Assembly: GCA_030706685.1 (NCBI GenBank)
Contig: JAUZOA010000043.1
Coordinates: 1-41,276 of the forward strand
Reading direction: 5' to 3'
DNA from: Bacteroidota bacterium
Lineage (GTDB): Bacteria; Bacteroidota; Bacteroidia; Chitinophagales; Chitinophagaceae
DNA length: 41,276 nucleotides
Made by a program: the position numbers and the translations under genes
Shown here: positions 41,061-41,276 of the stretch, in pieces
Layout: each line of letters begins with the position of its first letter
Numbering within the stretch: position 1 is the stretch's first letter
The notes under the pieces: generated by a model
The model's database searches: none
The model's input: only the letters and a program-made list of their open reading frames with translations
What the model was told of the DNA's origin: nothing

Positions 41061-41276
41061 ATGAAACAAATCTACGATCAACTCCTACCTGGTTTCTCAA
41101 AAAAGGGACGGGATTCTCCAAAACCTGGGACGAAGTCGTATCAATCCTGGCACGAACGTCATTTTTGCCTCGACGGAGCCTCGAACGAGCCTCGAAGAAG
41201 CCTCACAGAAGCCTCAAAGAAGCCTCAAAGAATCCTCGATGGAGCCACGATTTTCTATCGAAATCTGAGGCAACAC
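41061..41276 (+). CDS. Possible partial reading frame running off the window
   Basis: ATG 41061 opens a frame of 72 codons without a stop to the window end (MKQIYDQLLPGFSKKGRDSP...). Its second half is translated 11-bp tandem repeat, which has no stop in any of the three forward frames, so openness is weak evidence. There is no promoter box and no recognisable domain. I list it only because the far side is unseen; it may well be non-coding. Confidence 0.2.
   Translation, partial: MKQIYDQLLPGFSKKGRDSPKPGTKSYQSWHERHFCLDGASNEPRRSLTEASKKPQRILDGATIFYRNLRQH
41167..41243. repeat. 11-bp tandem repeat GCCTCRAAGAA, seven units
   Basis: Seven consecutive 11-base units (GCCTCGACGGA, GCCTCGAACGA, GCCTCGAAGAA, GCCTCACAGAA, GCCTCAAAGAA twice, TCCTCGATGGA) and the beginning of an eighth. 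There are no indels, so the period is strictly 11. Substitutions are at the fourth to tenth bases mostly. Confidence 0.9.

Noticed and set aside
1-41276. CRISPR array or insertion sequence
   Set aside because: No regularly spaced direct repeats of 24-40 bases with unique spacers, and no transposase or integrase frame on either strand; the tandem repeat at 41167 has no spacers.

Overview
The window looks like a chromosomal segment of a Bacteroidota bacterium, most likely of the Chitinophagaceae. The reasons are the rimP-nusA-infB cluster, families that are common in this phylum (DUF4834, DUF1569, DUF2490, bacterial GH3, parvulin-type secreted PPIases, a thioredoxin-like protein with a DUF4369-type N-terminus), and about fourteen copies of the Bacteroidota -7 promoter box TAnnTTTG just upstream of genes. 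The taxonomic call is inference; there is no rRNA here. I see no prophage, insertion sequence or CRISPR array.

Layout. 1-600: a CAT-anticodon tRNA (minus), a decayed duplicate of it, and a small DUF4834 membrane protein. 750-7100: translation/transcription block rimP-nusA-infB, then a SurA-like chaperone closed by a strong terminator. 7200-12140: an orphan PAS histidine kinase, a 270-base inverted-repeat element, a long divergent PurF-like enzyme and a SixA-type phosphatase. 12180-14260 (minus): a DMT transporter and a glycosyltransferase. 14350-19750: a tiny lipoprotein and an unknown small protein, a PLP aminotransferase, a His-rich secreted protein, lipoprotein MsrB, adenylate kinase, DUF1569, and two small envelope proteins. 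19985-23450: paaZ, an enoyl-CoA hydratase and an AlkA-like glycosylase in one run. 23527-27800 (minus): fabG, GH3, DUF2490 barrel, lptB. 27938-32420: metF, then convergent secreted PPIase and thioredoxin-like protein. 32617-40598 (plus): rlmD, two rhomboid proteases, an EEP phosphatase, cysS and a secreted amidohydrolase. 40599-41276: no confident gene; structured sequence ending in an 11-bp tandem repeat.

The genes are mostly housekeeping plus envelope functions (LPS export, outer-membrane protein folding, periplasmic redox repair). The unusual content lies in the non-coding architecture. (1) Short GC-rich palindromes sit in-frame inside conserved genes (rimP, rlmD) and in the N-terminus of a sixA-like gene, resembling the Rickettsia palindromic element phenomenon. 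(2) At least eight intergenic gaps carry inverted repeats, most built from their own short repeated word. (3) Six genes have a TAnnTTTG box ending only 4-9 nt before the start codon, implying leaderless or nearly leaderless mRNAs. (4) rimP is separated from its promoter by a terminator-like hairpin. (5) The DMT transporter is full length only if it starts at CTG. (6) The tRNA duplicate carries a palindrome in place of its anticodon arm.
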